Origin: an uncultured Flavobacteriaceae bacterium
GTDB lineage: Bacteria > Bacteroidota > Bacteroidia > Flavobacteriales > Flavobacteriaceae
Assembly (NCBI GenBank): GCA_943789305.1
Contig: CALSTP010000001.1
Location: 100,178 to 164,177 of the forward strand
DNA length: 64,000 nucleotides
Direction: 5' to 3'
Shown piece by piece: positions 46,436-55,161 of this stretch. Numbering within the stretch: position 1 is the stretch's first letter; each line of letters opens with the position of its first letter. The translations under genes and the position numbers were made by a program. The notes below the pieces were generated by a model. It was not told the origin of the DNA, made no database searches, and saw only the letters and a list, made by a program, of their open reading frames with translations.

Positions 46436-47370
46436 AAAAATTTATATTTCTATCGCTTTACTCCCTTAGTTTAGTAAGTTGTGTTTCTTCAAAAATGTTC
46501 AACGAAATAGAAGGAAACTACGCTCAATTAAAAATCGACCACTCAACTTTAGAAAAAGATAACAGCGAGCTCGTTGTTCGTTATGATTCTTTGCGTTATC
46601 ATTATGGAGATCTCATGTCTCAATTTGAAAAAATTGAAATGGAGCTGGAGAGTTCAAAAAAGAATTTTGAAACGCTTCAAGACTCATACACTGCTTTGGA
46701 GAAAAACAGTAATGCAGAACTACAGGAAAGTATTGAACAAAACAGGACTTTATTGGATCAAATACAATTGAAAGAATCGGAATTGTTGGAGGAACGTTCA
46801 GACCTAGATTCACTTAAAAATGAACTTGCTTCTAAAATAACAAGAGTTGATGAATTAGAACAGGTTATTGCAAATAAAGAAGCACTACTTTCTAATTTAA
46901 AATCCTCTTTAACCAAAGCGCTTATGAGTTTTGACGGAAAAGGATTGACCGTTGAACAACGAGATGGAAAGGTTTATGTTTCTATGGAAAATAAGCTGTT
47001 GTTTAAATCCGGAAGTTGGGCAGTTGGTTTTGAAGGTAAACAAGCAATCAGACAACTCGCGATGGTTTTGGAAGAAAATAAAGATATTGCGGTGTTAATT
47101 GAAGGTCATACAGACGATGACCCGTATATCGGAGATTCAAAATTATCTGGGAATTGGGATCTTTCAGTAAAAAGAGCTACATCTATAGTAACATTATTGC
47201 TAAAAAATAATGGTGTAATTCCAGAAAATATAACTGCAGCAGGGAAAGGGCAATATGCTCCGCTTGTTCCAAACACTTCATCAAGTAATCGATCTAAAAA
47301 TAGACGAATTGAAGTAATCTTAGCTCCTAAATTGGATGAGATAGGGAAGCTTCTTCAAGACTTAGACTAA
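46432..47370 (+). CDS. OmpA-family lipoprotein with coiled coil
   Basis: About 312 residues from the ATG that overlaps the xth stop. Signal with lipobox Cys near residue 17 (LSLVSCVSSK), a long Glu/Leu-rich coiled coil (about 30-165), then an OmpA-like peptidoglycan-binding domain (VLIEGHTDDDPY, WDLSVKRATSIVTLL, ITAAGKGQYAPLVPN, NRRIEVIL). It should tether the outer membrane to peptidoglycan. Translational coupling to xth may reflect only gene packing. Confidence 0.88.
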   Translation: MKKFIFLSLYSLSLVSCVSSKMFNEIEGNYAQLKIDHSTLEKDNSELVVRYDSLRYHYGDLMSQFEKIEMELESSKKNFETLQDSYTALEKNSNAELQESIEQNRTLLDQIQLKESELLEERSDLDSLKNELASKITRVDELEQVIANKEALLSNLKSSLTKALMSFDGKGLTVEQRDGKVYVSMENKLLFKSGSWAVGFEGKQAIRQLAMVLEENKDIAVLIEGHTDDDPYIGDSKLSGNWDLSVKRATSIVTLLLKNNGVIPENITAAGKGQYAPLVPNTSSSNRSKNRRIEVILAPKLDEIGKLLQDLD

Positions 47371-47374
47371 ATTT

Positions 47375-48415
47375 ATGAAATACACAACATTACCCGGTAC
47401 CGACATTAAGGTTAGTAAAATATGTTTAGGGACCATGACCATCGGAAATCAAAATACAGAAGCAGAAGGATTTGATCAGATGGATTTAGCTCTTGATCGT
47501 GGAGTTAATTTTTTTGACACAGCAGAATTATATCCTGTCCCAGCAGAGGCCACAACCCAAGGCGAAACAGAACGTATTATGGGGAATTGGTTCAAAAAAA
47601 CAGGCAATAGATCCAAGGTTATTTTAGCGTCAAAGGCAGCTGGTCCGGGGCCATATACTGCACATATTAGGGATAAGGTTAGCTTCAACAAAGCAAATCT
47701 TGTTGAAGCGGTTGAAAAGTCGTTGAACCGTCTACAGACCGATTACATTGATTTATATCAACTACACTGGCCAGAGCGTATTACCAACTATTTTGGGAAA
47801 CGTGGTTACACTCACGATCCTAACGATCCTTGGGTAGAAAATTTTGAAGAAATTTTGCATAATCTCAATGAATTGATAAAGGCTGGTAAAATAAGGCAAA
47901 TTGGTTTATCTAATGAAAACCCTTGGGCGATTATGAAATATATGGAATTGGCACGAAAGGGGTTACCTAAAATGATTACTCTACAAAATACATATTCTTT
48001 ACTTACTCGTCATTTCGAAGTTGGAACTGCTGAAGTTTGTTTGCGAGAAAATGTAGGATTATTAGCATACTCTCCTCTAGCTTTTGGACGTTTGACCGGT
48101 AAATATAGAAACGGAAATAATCCTCCTAAAGCTCGCTTTACGTTGTTTCCTAATTTTGCAGCTCGATACAATGGAAAACAAGCTATTGAAGCAACTGAAT
48201 TGTATTATCAAATAGCTAAAAAACATAATTTAAGCCTTACTCAAATGTCTTTAGCTTTTGTAAATATGCAACCTTTTGTTACTTCAAATATTATTGGGGC
48301 AACTAGTGTAGAACAACTGGAAGAAAATATAGGAAGTATTAATATCTCCCTTTCTAAAGACATTTTAAAGGAGATTGAATCAGTTCAAAGTCAACTACCT
48401 AATCCCGCACCCTAA
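47375..48415 (+). CDS. Aldo/keto reductase
   Basis: A 346-residue NADPH-dependent oxidoreductase with a (beta/alpha)8 barrel. Catalytic Asp and Tyr lie in VNFFDTAELYPVP, the Lys in VILASKAAG and the His in DLYQLHWPER; the cofactor-binding end reads NIIGATSVEQLEENI. It resembles Tas-type reductases. Substrate not evident. Starts 4 bp after the OmpA gene. Confidence 0.9.
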   Translation: MKYTTLPGTDIKVSKICLGTMTIGNQNTEAEGFDQMDLALDRGVNFFDTAELYPVPAEATTQGETERIMGNWFKKTGNRSKVILASKAAGPGPYTAHIRDKVSFNKANLVEAVEKSLNRLQTDYIDLYQLHWPERITNYFGKRGYTHDPNDPWVENFEEILHNLNELIKAGKIRQIGLSNENPWAIMKYMELARKGLPKMITLQNTYSLLTRHFEVGTAEVCLRENVGLLAYSPLAFGRLTGKYRNGNNPPKARFTLFPNFAARYNGKQAIEATELYYQIAKKHNLSLTQMSLAFVNMQPFVTSNIIGATSVEQLEENIGSINISLSKDILKEIESVQSQLPNPAP

Positions 48416-48423
48416 TCAAGCTT

Positions 48424-50118
48424 TTAAAAATTCATTTTTGGAATCGCTTCCATAAGTTTTTGAGTTGAAGGATGTTCTGGGTTTCTGCAAAGTTTATCAG
48501 CTTCTTTATATTCAACTATGACTCCCTCGTCCATAACCATGATTTTGTCAGAAATGTATTGAACAACTGAAAGGTCGTGTGAAATAAAAATGTAGGATAA
48601 TTCGAGTTTTTCTTGTAAATCATTGAGTAGATTGAGTACTTGAGCTTGTACAGAAATATCTAATGCTGCAACGGATTCATCACAAATTAATATTTTAGGA
48701 TTTACCGCCAATGCTCTAGCAATAACTGCCCTTTGTCGTTGACCTCCAGATAATTCATGTGGATATCGGTCGTAAAAAGTCGGTGCTAACCCCACTTGTT
48801 TTAAAAGATCAATTACCTTGAATTTTTGATGAGGTTTTTCAAGAATTTTGTGAGCGATTATTGGCTCAAGAATTGCATCTCCAATTTTTTTCTGAGGGTT
48901 TAACGCGGCATAAGGATCTTGGAAAATAAACTGAATATTGGTTCTTAATGATCTTATTTCTTCAGGAATTAATTTCTTTAAAGAAGTCCCTTCATAGTCA
49001 ATATTTCCTGAGGTGGGTTTGTCTAAGTAAACCAATGTTTTTCCTAAAGTAGATTTTCCACATCCAGAGGCTCCAACCAAGCCTAGGGTTTCTCCTGGAT
49101 AAAGATCAAAAGAAACATCTTTGACCGCTAAAAAACTTTCTTTCTTACCAAAAAAACCAGATTTAGACATGTATATTTTACTCAAGTTTCGAACTGAAAA
49201 AATAGGCTTTTGACTATATAGTTTATCCAATCGTATACTGCGTTCTTTTGGTTCAATAAATTCACTTTCCTCAACAGGATCAGAATAATTTTTAATTGTA
49301 GGTAATTTCTTTAAACGTTGATTAGGACTAGGGCGCGCATGAATCAAAGCTCGAGTGTAGTTATCTTTAGGTTGTTTGAAAATGGTTTTGGGGGTACCAG
49401 ATTCAACGATTCTTCCTTCATAAAGAACAATAATTTTGTTTGCCAATTGGGATACTAAGGATAAGTCATGTGAAATGAATAATACACTCATTTGAGTTTG
49501 TTTTTGCAACTCTTTGAGCAAATCAATTATTTCTTTTTGAACCAGAACATCCAAAGCTGTTGTAGGCTCATCTGCAATGAGCAATTTGGGTTTATTTATT
49601 AATGCCATTGCAATCATTACCCGTTGTTTTTGACCTCCACTAATTTCATGAGGGTAGGCATTATAAATTCTTTCTGGAGAAGGAAGTTTTACGCGTTTAA
49701 ATGCTTCAAGAACTTTTTCTTTCCGTTTTTCTTTTGATAAGGAATTTTTGAAATGTTTCTGAATAATTTCATTTACTTGAAGACCACATCGCATTGTTGG
49801 GTTTAAAGAAGATTGAGGTTCTTGGAACACCATACTAATTTCATTTCCACGAAGTTTTTGCCACTGTGTTTCACTAAAATTCAATAATTCAGTTTTTTCA
49901 AATTGAATGCTACCCGATTCTATTGATGTTTTAGTTTTTGGAAGTAAACCCAAAAGAGAAAGTGCAGTCAATGATTTCCCACTACCTGACTCACCAACCA
50001 TAGCAACTATTTCATTGGATGAAATTTTGAAGCAAATGTCTTTTAGGATAGCTTTACCAGCTATGGAAAGCGAAAAATCTTTAACTTCAATGACGTTCTT
50101 AGAATTTAGTTGAGCCAT
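48424..50118 (-). CDS. Oligopeptide-type ABC transporter, tandem ATPase
   Basis: A 564-residue protein with two complete ABC ATPase domains of the OppD and OppF types fused. Domain 1: Walker A GESGSGKS (42-49), signature ISGGQKQR, Walker B LLIADEP. Domain 2: Walker A GASGCGKS near 350, signature LSGGQRQR, Walker B ILICDES. Between them is the OppD-type tail (ALIHARPSPNQRLKKLP). Permease and binding protein genes are not adjacent. The 5' end overlaps the upstream exonuclease gene by 13 bp. Confidence 0.92.
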   Translation of the reverse strand: MAQLNSKNVIEVKDFSLSIAGKAILKDICFKISSNEIVAMVGESGSGKSLTALSLLGLLPKTKTSIESGSIQFEKTELLNFSETQWQKLRGNEISMVFQEPQSSLNPTMRCGLQVNEIIQKHFKNSLSKEKRKEKVLEAFKRVKLPSPERIYNAYPHEISGGQKQRVMIAMALINKPKLLIADEPTTALDVLVQKEIIDLLKELQKQTQMSVLFISHDLSLVSQLANKIIVLYEGRIVESGTPKTIFKQPKDNYTRALIHARPSPNQRLKKLPTIKNYSDPVEESEFIEPKERSIRLDKLYSQKPIFSVRNLSKIYMSKSGFFGKKESFLAVKDVSFDLYPGETLGLVGASGCGKSTLGKTLVYLDKPTSGNIDYEGTSLKKLIPEEIRSLRTNIQFIFQDPYAALNPQKKIGDAILEPIIAHKILEKPHQKFKVIDLLKQVGLAPTFYDRYPHELSGGQRQRAVIARALAVNPKILICDESVAALDISVQAQVLNLLNDLQEKLELSYIFISHDLSVVQYISDKIMVMDEGVIVEYKEADKLCRNPEHPSTQKLMEAIPKMNF

Positions 50119-50822
50119 ATAATTTCATTGGTTTCTAGTAAAGGTTCATTTTTGAACCGGAGAATAACTTGTGCAATTGTTAATACATCTTTTTCACAGT
50201 AGTTCACAATTCGATCAATGTTTTTATCATCATAAAATACACGGGCAACTTCGCTTCCATCAATGTCATCTTTAGGTGATGGAATCCCGAGAACTTCTGC
50301 TAAGAGTTTTAGAGATGTGTAATGTTTAAAATCTCCAAAACGCCATAAATGCATGGTGTCAATATGAGGGATTTCCCAAGGTTTTTTACCAAAAAGGTTT
50401 AAACTTTTTGGTAAATCAACGCCTCGAATAATCATACGTCTTGCGATATATGGAAAATCAAATTCTTTTCCGTTGTGTGCACAAAGAATGTGATTTCGAA
50501 GATTATAATGATTGTCCAATAATTCCTTAAAATCAAGAAGCAATTGCTCCTCTTCTCCAAAAAAGGTTTTAATTCTAAAGTTCCGAAGATTCTTTTGAAG
50601 TATAAAATACCCCACAGAAATACAGACTATTTTTCCAAACTCCGCCCAGATTCCAGCTTTTCTGTAGAAAGTTTCAGGTGTTTCTTCCTCTTTCCTTTGA
50701 TAGGCAGATTTTTGAGCCCAAAGGTCTTTTCGATAATCGCTTAGTTGATCAAAATTCTTCCTCTCTGGAACGGTTTCAATGTCCAAAAACAACACTTTTG
50801 ATAAATCAACTTTTTTTAGCAT
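50106..50822 (-). CDS. DnaQ-like 3'-5' exonuclease (predicted PolB-type)
   Basis: About 238 residues from the ATG at 50822, chosen because it puts VLFLDIETVPE close to the N-terminus as in homologues; the frame is open 21 codons further. Visible exonuclease motifs: Exo I DIETVP, Exo II around LCAHNGKEFDFPYI, and Exo III around YCEKDV. It is an RNase H-fold nuclease with no polymerase domain. It overlaps the genes on both sides, so the three are probably one transcript. Confidence 0.85.
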   Translation of the reverse strand: MLKKVDLSKVLFLDIETVPERKNFDQLSDYRKDLWAQKSAYQRKEEETPETFYRKAGIWAEFGKIVCISVGYFILQKNLRNFRIKTFFGEEEQLLLDFKELLDNHYNLRNHILCAHNGKEFDFPYIARRMIIRGVDLPKSLNLFGKKPWEIPHIDTMHLWRFGDFKHYTSLKLLAEVLGIPSPKDDIDGSEVARVFYDDKNIDRIVNYCEKDVLTIAQVILRFKNEPLLETNEIIWLN

Positions 50823-51960
50823 TCTCAAGCATTTTGTAAGCTTCTTCGATGTACAAGTGGAATACCTCAGGGAAATCTGTTTCATTCAGTTTTCCAGTAA
50901 GATGACCCAATCGAACTACGATCAAATCATCTTCAGGAATTACAATTACATACTGTCCTAAATGACCGCGCATGGCAAAAAGAGGTTTTTTATCAATTTC
51001 AGAAAGCCACCACCCGTATCCATATTCTGGACTTTTTTCAAATCGAGGACGAACACTTAAAGCCACAAATGTGGAATCAATCAATTTTTTTCCATTCCAT
51101 TTTCCATGATCTTTGTATAGTTTTCCGAATCGAGCAAAGTCTTTTGCATTTGAAGCAAAACAACAAAACGCTTTTTCCATTCCATTTTTTTTGCTGTCAA
51201 TTTGCCAAAGTGCATTTTCTTTTGCTCCCATGGGCTTCCAAAACTTTTCTGAAAAATAATCACTAAGGTTCGACCCTACTGCTTTTTGAATAACCATACC
51301 CAGTAGCTGTGTGTTGCCACTCAAATATAAATATTCTTGACCAGGTGTTCCCGTTATTTTTCGGTTAAGTAGTAAAGCCTGTAAATCATCTGTGAAATAG
51401 GATTGAGTTGTAATGTTTAAGGGATTATAATATTCTTCAACCCAGTCTAGACCAGAAGCCATGCTTGCTAGGTCTCCCACTGTCAAATCAGATGCATTTC
51501 CTTCTTTAAATTCTTCAAAAAAATCTCCTACTTTTTGATCGATACTTTTAATTTTTCCATCCTCAATTGCTTTTCCCAACATACCGGTTACCATACTTTT
51601 TGCCATGGAAAAAGAATTACTTTTAGAGGTGTCCGAATATCCACCGTAATACTTTTCATGAAAAATACTATCATTTTTAATGATGAGATAAGCCACACTT
51701 TTAAACTGTTCATGTGTTTCTAATAATCGATTTGTCGGTTCAACAGTATTGTATTTTTTGTGAAGAGCCCATTCTTGAGGTTGATAAGCAGCCTCAACAA
51801 TACGATTATCAAAAACTTCGTAATCGTGTAAAAAAGCTGTCTTATGGCCTGTACCATAAATTTTTATTAGCCCTGGGATTACATAATTGTATGAACTGAT
51901 ATAAAGTAGTGCATATAATGCAATAAAAACACCAAATATAATTTTCAATATTTTTTTCAT
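50806..51960 (-). CDS. Serine hydrolase (beta-lactamase class C-like)
   Basis: A 384-residue membrane-anchored esterase/peptidase of the penicillin-binding-protein fold. An N-terminal helix (IIFGVFIALYALLYI) is followed by the nucleophile motif SMAK (Ser118-Lys121), GDLASMASGLDWVEEY, YLSGN and a C-terminal HLGQ block in place of the usual KTG-type box. Substrate unknown; such proteins act on D-amino acid peptides or esters. Read with the exonuclease and ABC genes. Confidence 0.85.
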   Translation of the reverse strand: MKKILKIIFGVFIALYALLYISSYNYVIPGLIKIYGTGHKTAFLHDYEVFDNRIVEAAYQPQEWALHKKYNTVEPTNRLLETHEQFKSVAYLIIKNDSIFHEKYYGGYSDTSKSNSFSMAKSMVTGMLGKAIEDGKIKSIDQKVGDFFEEFKEGNASDLTVGDLASMASGLDWVEEYYNPLNITTQSYFTDDLQALLLNRKITGTPGQEYLYLSGNTQLLGMVIQKAVGSNLSDYFSEKFWKPMGAKENALWQIDSKKNGMEKAFCCFASNAKDFARFGKLYKDHGKWNGKKLIDSTFVALSVRPRFEKSPEYGYGWWLSEIDKKPLFAMRGHLGQYVIVIPEDDLIVVRLGHLTGKLNETDFPEVFHLYIEEAYKMLENAKKS

Positions 51961-52032
51961 AAGTGTAAAATTTAGTGAATTAAAAAATGAAGTAATTGCT
52001 AAAAATCAAACTTTTTTTGAACTCCAAAGCCC

Positions 52033-52473
52033 TCATTTTGTAAAAGCCATTTTTTTATCTAGTCCGGAGGCAAAACCAACAAGACTTCCATTACTTCCAA
52101 TAACTCGGTGACATGGTATAGCTACTAAGATAGGGTTTTTTCCAATAGCAGCTCCAATAGCACGCACTGCATTTATATTCCCATAAATTTTAGCAATTTT
52201 TAGGTATGATGTTGTTTTCCCGTACGGAATAGTCTGGAGTATGTTCCATATCTTGAGTTGAAATTCAGTTCCTTTTGGGTTCATTAAAAAAGTAAAGTGA
52301 GTTCGTCTTTTTTCAATGTATTCTTTGACTTGTTCAACGCTCTCTTGAAGTACGTTAGGAATTTTAGATTCTTTATAGATTTTATTTTGGAGGATTTTTA
52401 TGGATTGAACACCGTCAATATCTCCATTAATCTCTATTGTACCTAGCGAACTTTTAAATTGTTCAGATTCCAT
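52033..52473 (-). CDS. ogt: Methylated-DNA--protein-cysteine methyltransferase (3' frameshift)
   Basis: Removes O6-methyl groups from guanine by transfer to its own Cys. The start is the ATG at 52473; a GTG lies 3 codons upstream. The product has the active-site motif PCHRVIGSNGSLVGFASGLDKK. After that the frame goes MAFTK-stop, whereas homologues continue WLLxxE. Dropping one A from the A7 run (complement of 52050-52056) gives WLLQNEGFGVQKK and a stop at 51999, the normal C-terminus. The catalytic part is intact, so the open frame could still be partly functional. Confidence 0.88.
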   Translation of the reverse strand: MESEQFKSSLGTIEINGDIDGVQSIKILQNKIYKESKIPNVLQESVEQVKEYIEKRRTHFTFLMNPKGTEFQLKIWNILQTIPYGKTTSYLKIAKIYGNINAVRAIGAAIGKNPILVAIPCHRVIGSNGSLVGFASGLDKKMAFTK

Positions 52474-52676
52474 GAGATTCACTAAATGAGATTTGAGAAT
52501 TATAAAATTAAATAAAAATATTTTTTAATACCACAGAATATTGCATTTAGTTTTTGGACTAAATATTCAAAAAGATTTTTAATTTGCTTTTCAAACGTTG
52601 AATTTAAAAGGGGCTACTTACCAACTTTATTTTTTATATTGTTTGTTGAAGACAAAATCGGCCTATTTTGATTTCA

Positions 52677-52684
52677 TATATTTG
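52677..52684 (+). promoter_or_regulatory. Candidate -7 element of the hydroxyproline operon
   Basis: TATATTTG, an exact TAnnTTTG, 21 bp before the first ATG of the operon. The -33 element is not obvious at standard spacing. No regulator gene is adjacent. Confidence 0.4.
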
Positions 52685-52705
52685 AATTACAATAATTGAA
52701 TAAAA

Positions 52706-53626
52706 ATGAAAAATTTTAAATGGGAAGGAGTTATGCCTGCCTTAACCACTCAATTTGATAAAGCAGAAAAACTCAATCTAAAAGCTTTCGAACTCAATCT
52801 TCGGGCACAAATTGATGCAGGCGTTCACGGAATCATTTTAGGAGGAACATTAGGAGAGGCCAGTACACTTACGGCGGATGAGAAACTTCAATTGCTCAAA
52901 AAGTCTCAAGAAATTATTTCAGACAAAATTCCAGTAATAATTAATATTGCAGAACAATCTACTCAAGATGCAATTGCAGTTGCTCAGACTGCTGAGGCAA
53001 ATGGGGCCGATGGTTTGATGTTGTTACCGCCAATGCGCTATAAAGCAACAGACAATGAGACTGTTGAATATTTTACTTCAATTGCACAAGCGAGTAAGCT
53101 TCCAATAATGATTTACAACAATCCTGTGGATTATAAAATTGAAGTTACTTTGGACATGTTTGATAATCTGCAACAATTCAGTAATATTCAAGCTGTAAAA
53201 GAATCTACTCGTGACATCTCAAATGTTACACGAATGATAAACCGCTTTGGATCTAGATTTAAAATTCTATGTGGTGTGGATACACTCGCTATGGAAAGTT
53301 TAGTAATGGGTGCTGACGGCTGGGTAGCTGGTTTAGTTGATGCTTTTCCGAAAGAAACCGTTGCGGTGTTTGCTTATATTAAGGCAAATAAAATAGATGA
53401 AGCAAAGTCAATTTACCGATGGTTTTTACCACTTTTAGAGTTGGATATCTCTCCTCAATTGGTTCAAAACATTAAACAATGTGAAGTGGCTACGGGTATC
53501 GGAACGGGTCATGTTCGAAAACCACGAATTGAATTGAAAGGGAGTGAACGGGATCGAGTTCAAAAGATCATCAATGATTCATTAGCTACTCGTCCAGATT
53601 TAGGAAATTATAAAATGTTTTTATGA
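52706..53626 (+). CDS. DHDPS-family lyase, probable 1-pyrroline-4-hydroxy-2-carboxylate deaminase
   Basis: A 306-residue (beta/alpha)8 Schiff-base enzyme of the dihydrodipicolinate synthase family: GGTLGEAS phosphate-like loop (46-53), Tyr137 in IMIYNNPV, Schiff-base Lys165 in QAVKESTRD. The operon partners (epimerase, D-amino acid dehydrogenase, semialdehyde dehydrogenase) indicate it converts 1-pyrroline-4-hydroxy-2-carboxylate to 2-oxoglutarate semialdehyde, not lysine synthesis. The stop overlaps the next gene by 4 bp. Confidence 0.88.
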   Translation: MKNFKWEGVMPALTTQFDKAEKLNLKAFELNLRAQIDAGVHGIILGGTLGEASTLTADEKLQLLKKSQEIISDKIPVIINIAEQSTQDAIAVAQTAEANGADGLMLLPPMRYKATDNETVEYFTSIAQASKLPIMIYNNPVDYKIEVTLDMFDNLQQFSNIQAVKESTRDISNVTRMINRFGSRFKILCGVDTLAMESLVMGADGWVAGLVDAFPKETVAVFAYIKANKIDEAKSIYRWFLPLLELDISPQLVQNIKQCEVATGIGTGHVRKPRIELKGSERDRVQKIINDSLATRPDLGNYKMFL

Positions 53627-55161
53627 TTAAAGGTAAAAATCTAGTCAACGGAAAAGCAATAGACACTTTAAATACAATTACTTTTAAAACCTTTAATGCA
53701 AAGGAAAAAACAGTACTTCCCCCTTCTTACGAAAACGCTACCATTGAAATTGTAAAACAAGCTTGTGAACTTGCAGATCAAGTATTTGATGAGTATTCCA
53801 ATACATCAGCTGCTACAAGAGCTAGCTTTTTAGCTCAAATTAAAATTGAATTAGATGAAAACAAAAAGTTGATATTAAATCAATATCAATTGGAATCGGG
53901 TTATCCAGATGGAAGAGCTGAGGGAGAGTTTTCACGAACCTTGGAGCAAATTCAAAGCTTTGTAGACTTATTGAATGAGGGATCTTATGTCAATGCCATC
54001 TTGGATGTTGAAATTGGCAAACCTGATTTGAGAAAAATTTTATACCCTATTGGGCCTGTAGTTGTTTTTGGTGCAAGTAATTTTCCTTTGGCATTCTCAA
54101 CAGCAGGAGGGGACACAATTTCTGCACTTGCGGCAGGTTGCCCAGTTATTCTAAAAGGTCATCCCTACCACGCAGGAACAAGTGAGTTAGTGGCTCGATC
54201 GATAATAGATGCACTTGATAAGTGTGATTTGTCTCCAGGAATTTTTGCTCATTTACATGGAGAGAAAATTGAAATTGGATCCCATTTAGTTGAGTATCCC
54301 AAAATTAAAGGAGTTGGATTCACAGGTAGTTTTAAAGCTGGTAAAGCCCTATATGATATTGCTCAAAAAAGAAAAGAGCCCATCCCTGTTTTTGCTGAGA
54401 TGGGGAGTATAAATCCAGTACTCATTTTACCAGAGCGTTTAGCATCTGATTCAGAAATACCTATTCAATTATCTAACTCTATTCAGTTGGGGGCTGGACA
54501 ATTTTGCACCAATCCGGGTCTTATTTTAGTTTGTGGAGCTGAGATAGATTCTTTTGTTGATCGAATACTGCAGAATTTTGAAGAGGCAAATAATATGGTG
54601 CACCCAAACATAAGTCAAAATTATCAAAAGCAAATTCAAGAAATAGAAAGCCATGGAGTTCGAATGTATAGAAAATCACAAGAAGATAATAGTCCGACTG
54701 TAGGAGTAATTTCTGTTGAAAGCGTTTTGGATAAACCAGAACTTTTAGAAGAAGTTTTTGGGCCCTTCAGTATGGTTGTGTACAGTCCAAGTACATCATT
54801 AATTTCAGAATTGATACGAATACTTCCAGGACAACTTACGGCTACAGTTTTGGGAAGTAAAAAGGAAATAAAGAAAAACATAACACTTATAGGAAACCTA
54901 CAAAAAAAGGTGGGTCGAATTCTCTTTGAAGGAGTTCCAACGGGTGTTGCAGTTTGTGCTTCAATGAATCATGGGGGTCCATTTCCAGCTTCAACCGATA
55001 CTCGTTTTACTTCTGTGGGGACATCATCCATTGAACGGTGGTTGAGACCCATTTGTTTTCAAGACTGCCCAGCTGAATTTTTACCTGAAGCATTAAAAGA
55101 CGACAATCCGCTCCAAATATTTCGTACTTTAAACAATAAAATCACAAAAGCTGAAGTATGA
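53623..55161 (+). CDS. Aldehyde dehydrogenase, probable 2-oxoglutarate semialdehyde dehydrogenase
   Basis: A 512-residue NAD(P)-dependent enzyme. Catalytic residues are visible: Asn153 in GASNFPLAFS, Glu259 in VFAEMGS, Cys295 in GQFCTNPG. The sequence resembles the ketoglutaric semialdehyde dehydrogenase class. It oxidises the semialdehyde made by the upstream lyase to 2-oxoglutarate, feeding the TCA cycle. Its ATG overlaps the lyase stop, and the next gene overlaps its own stop by 4 bp. Confidence 0.9.
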   Translation: MIKGKNLVNGKAIDTLNTITFKTFNAKEKTVLPPSYENATIEIVKQACELADQVFDEYSNTSAATRASFLAQIKIELDENKKLILNQYQLESGYPDGRAEGEFSRTLEQIQSFVDLLNEGSYVNAILDVEIGKPDLRKILYPIGPVVVFGASNFPLAFSTAGGDTISALAAGCPVILKGHPYHAGTSELVARSIIDALDKCDLSPGIFAHLHGEKIEIGSHLVEYPKIKGVGFTGSFKAGKALYDIAQKRKEPIPVFAEMGSINPVLILPERLASDSEIPIQLSNSIQLGAGQFCTNPGLILVCGAEIDSFVDRILQNFEEANNMVHPNISQNYQKQIQEIESHGVRMYRKSQEDNSPTVGVISVESVLDKPELLEEVFGPFSMVVYSPSTSLISELIRILPGQLTATVLGSKKEIKKNITLIGNLQKKVGRILFEGVPTGVAVCASMNHGGPFPASTDTRFTSVGTSSIERWLRPICFQDCPAEFLPEALKDDNPLQIFRTLNNKITKAEV

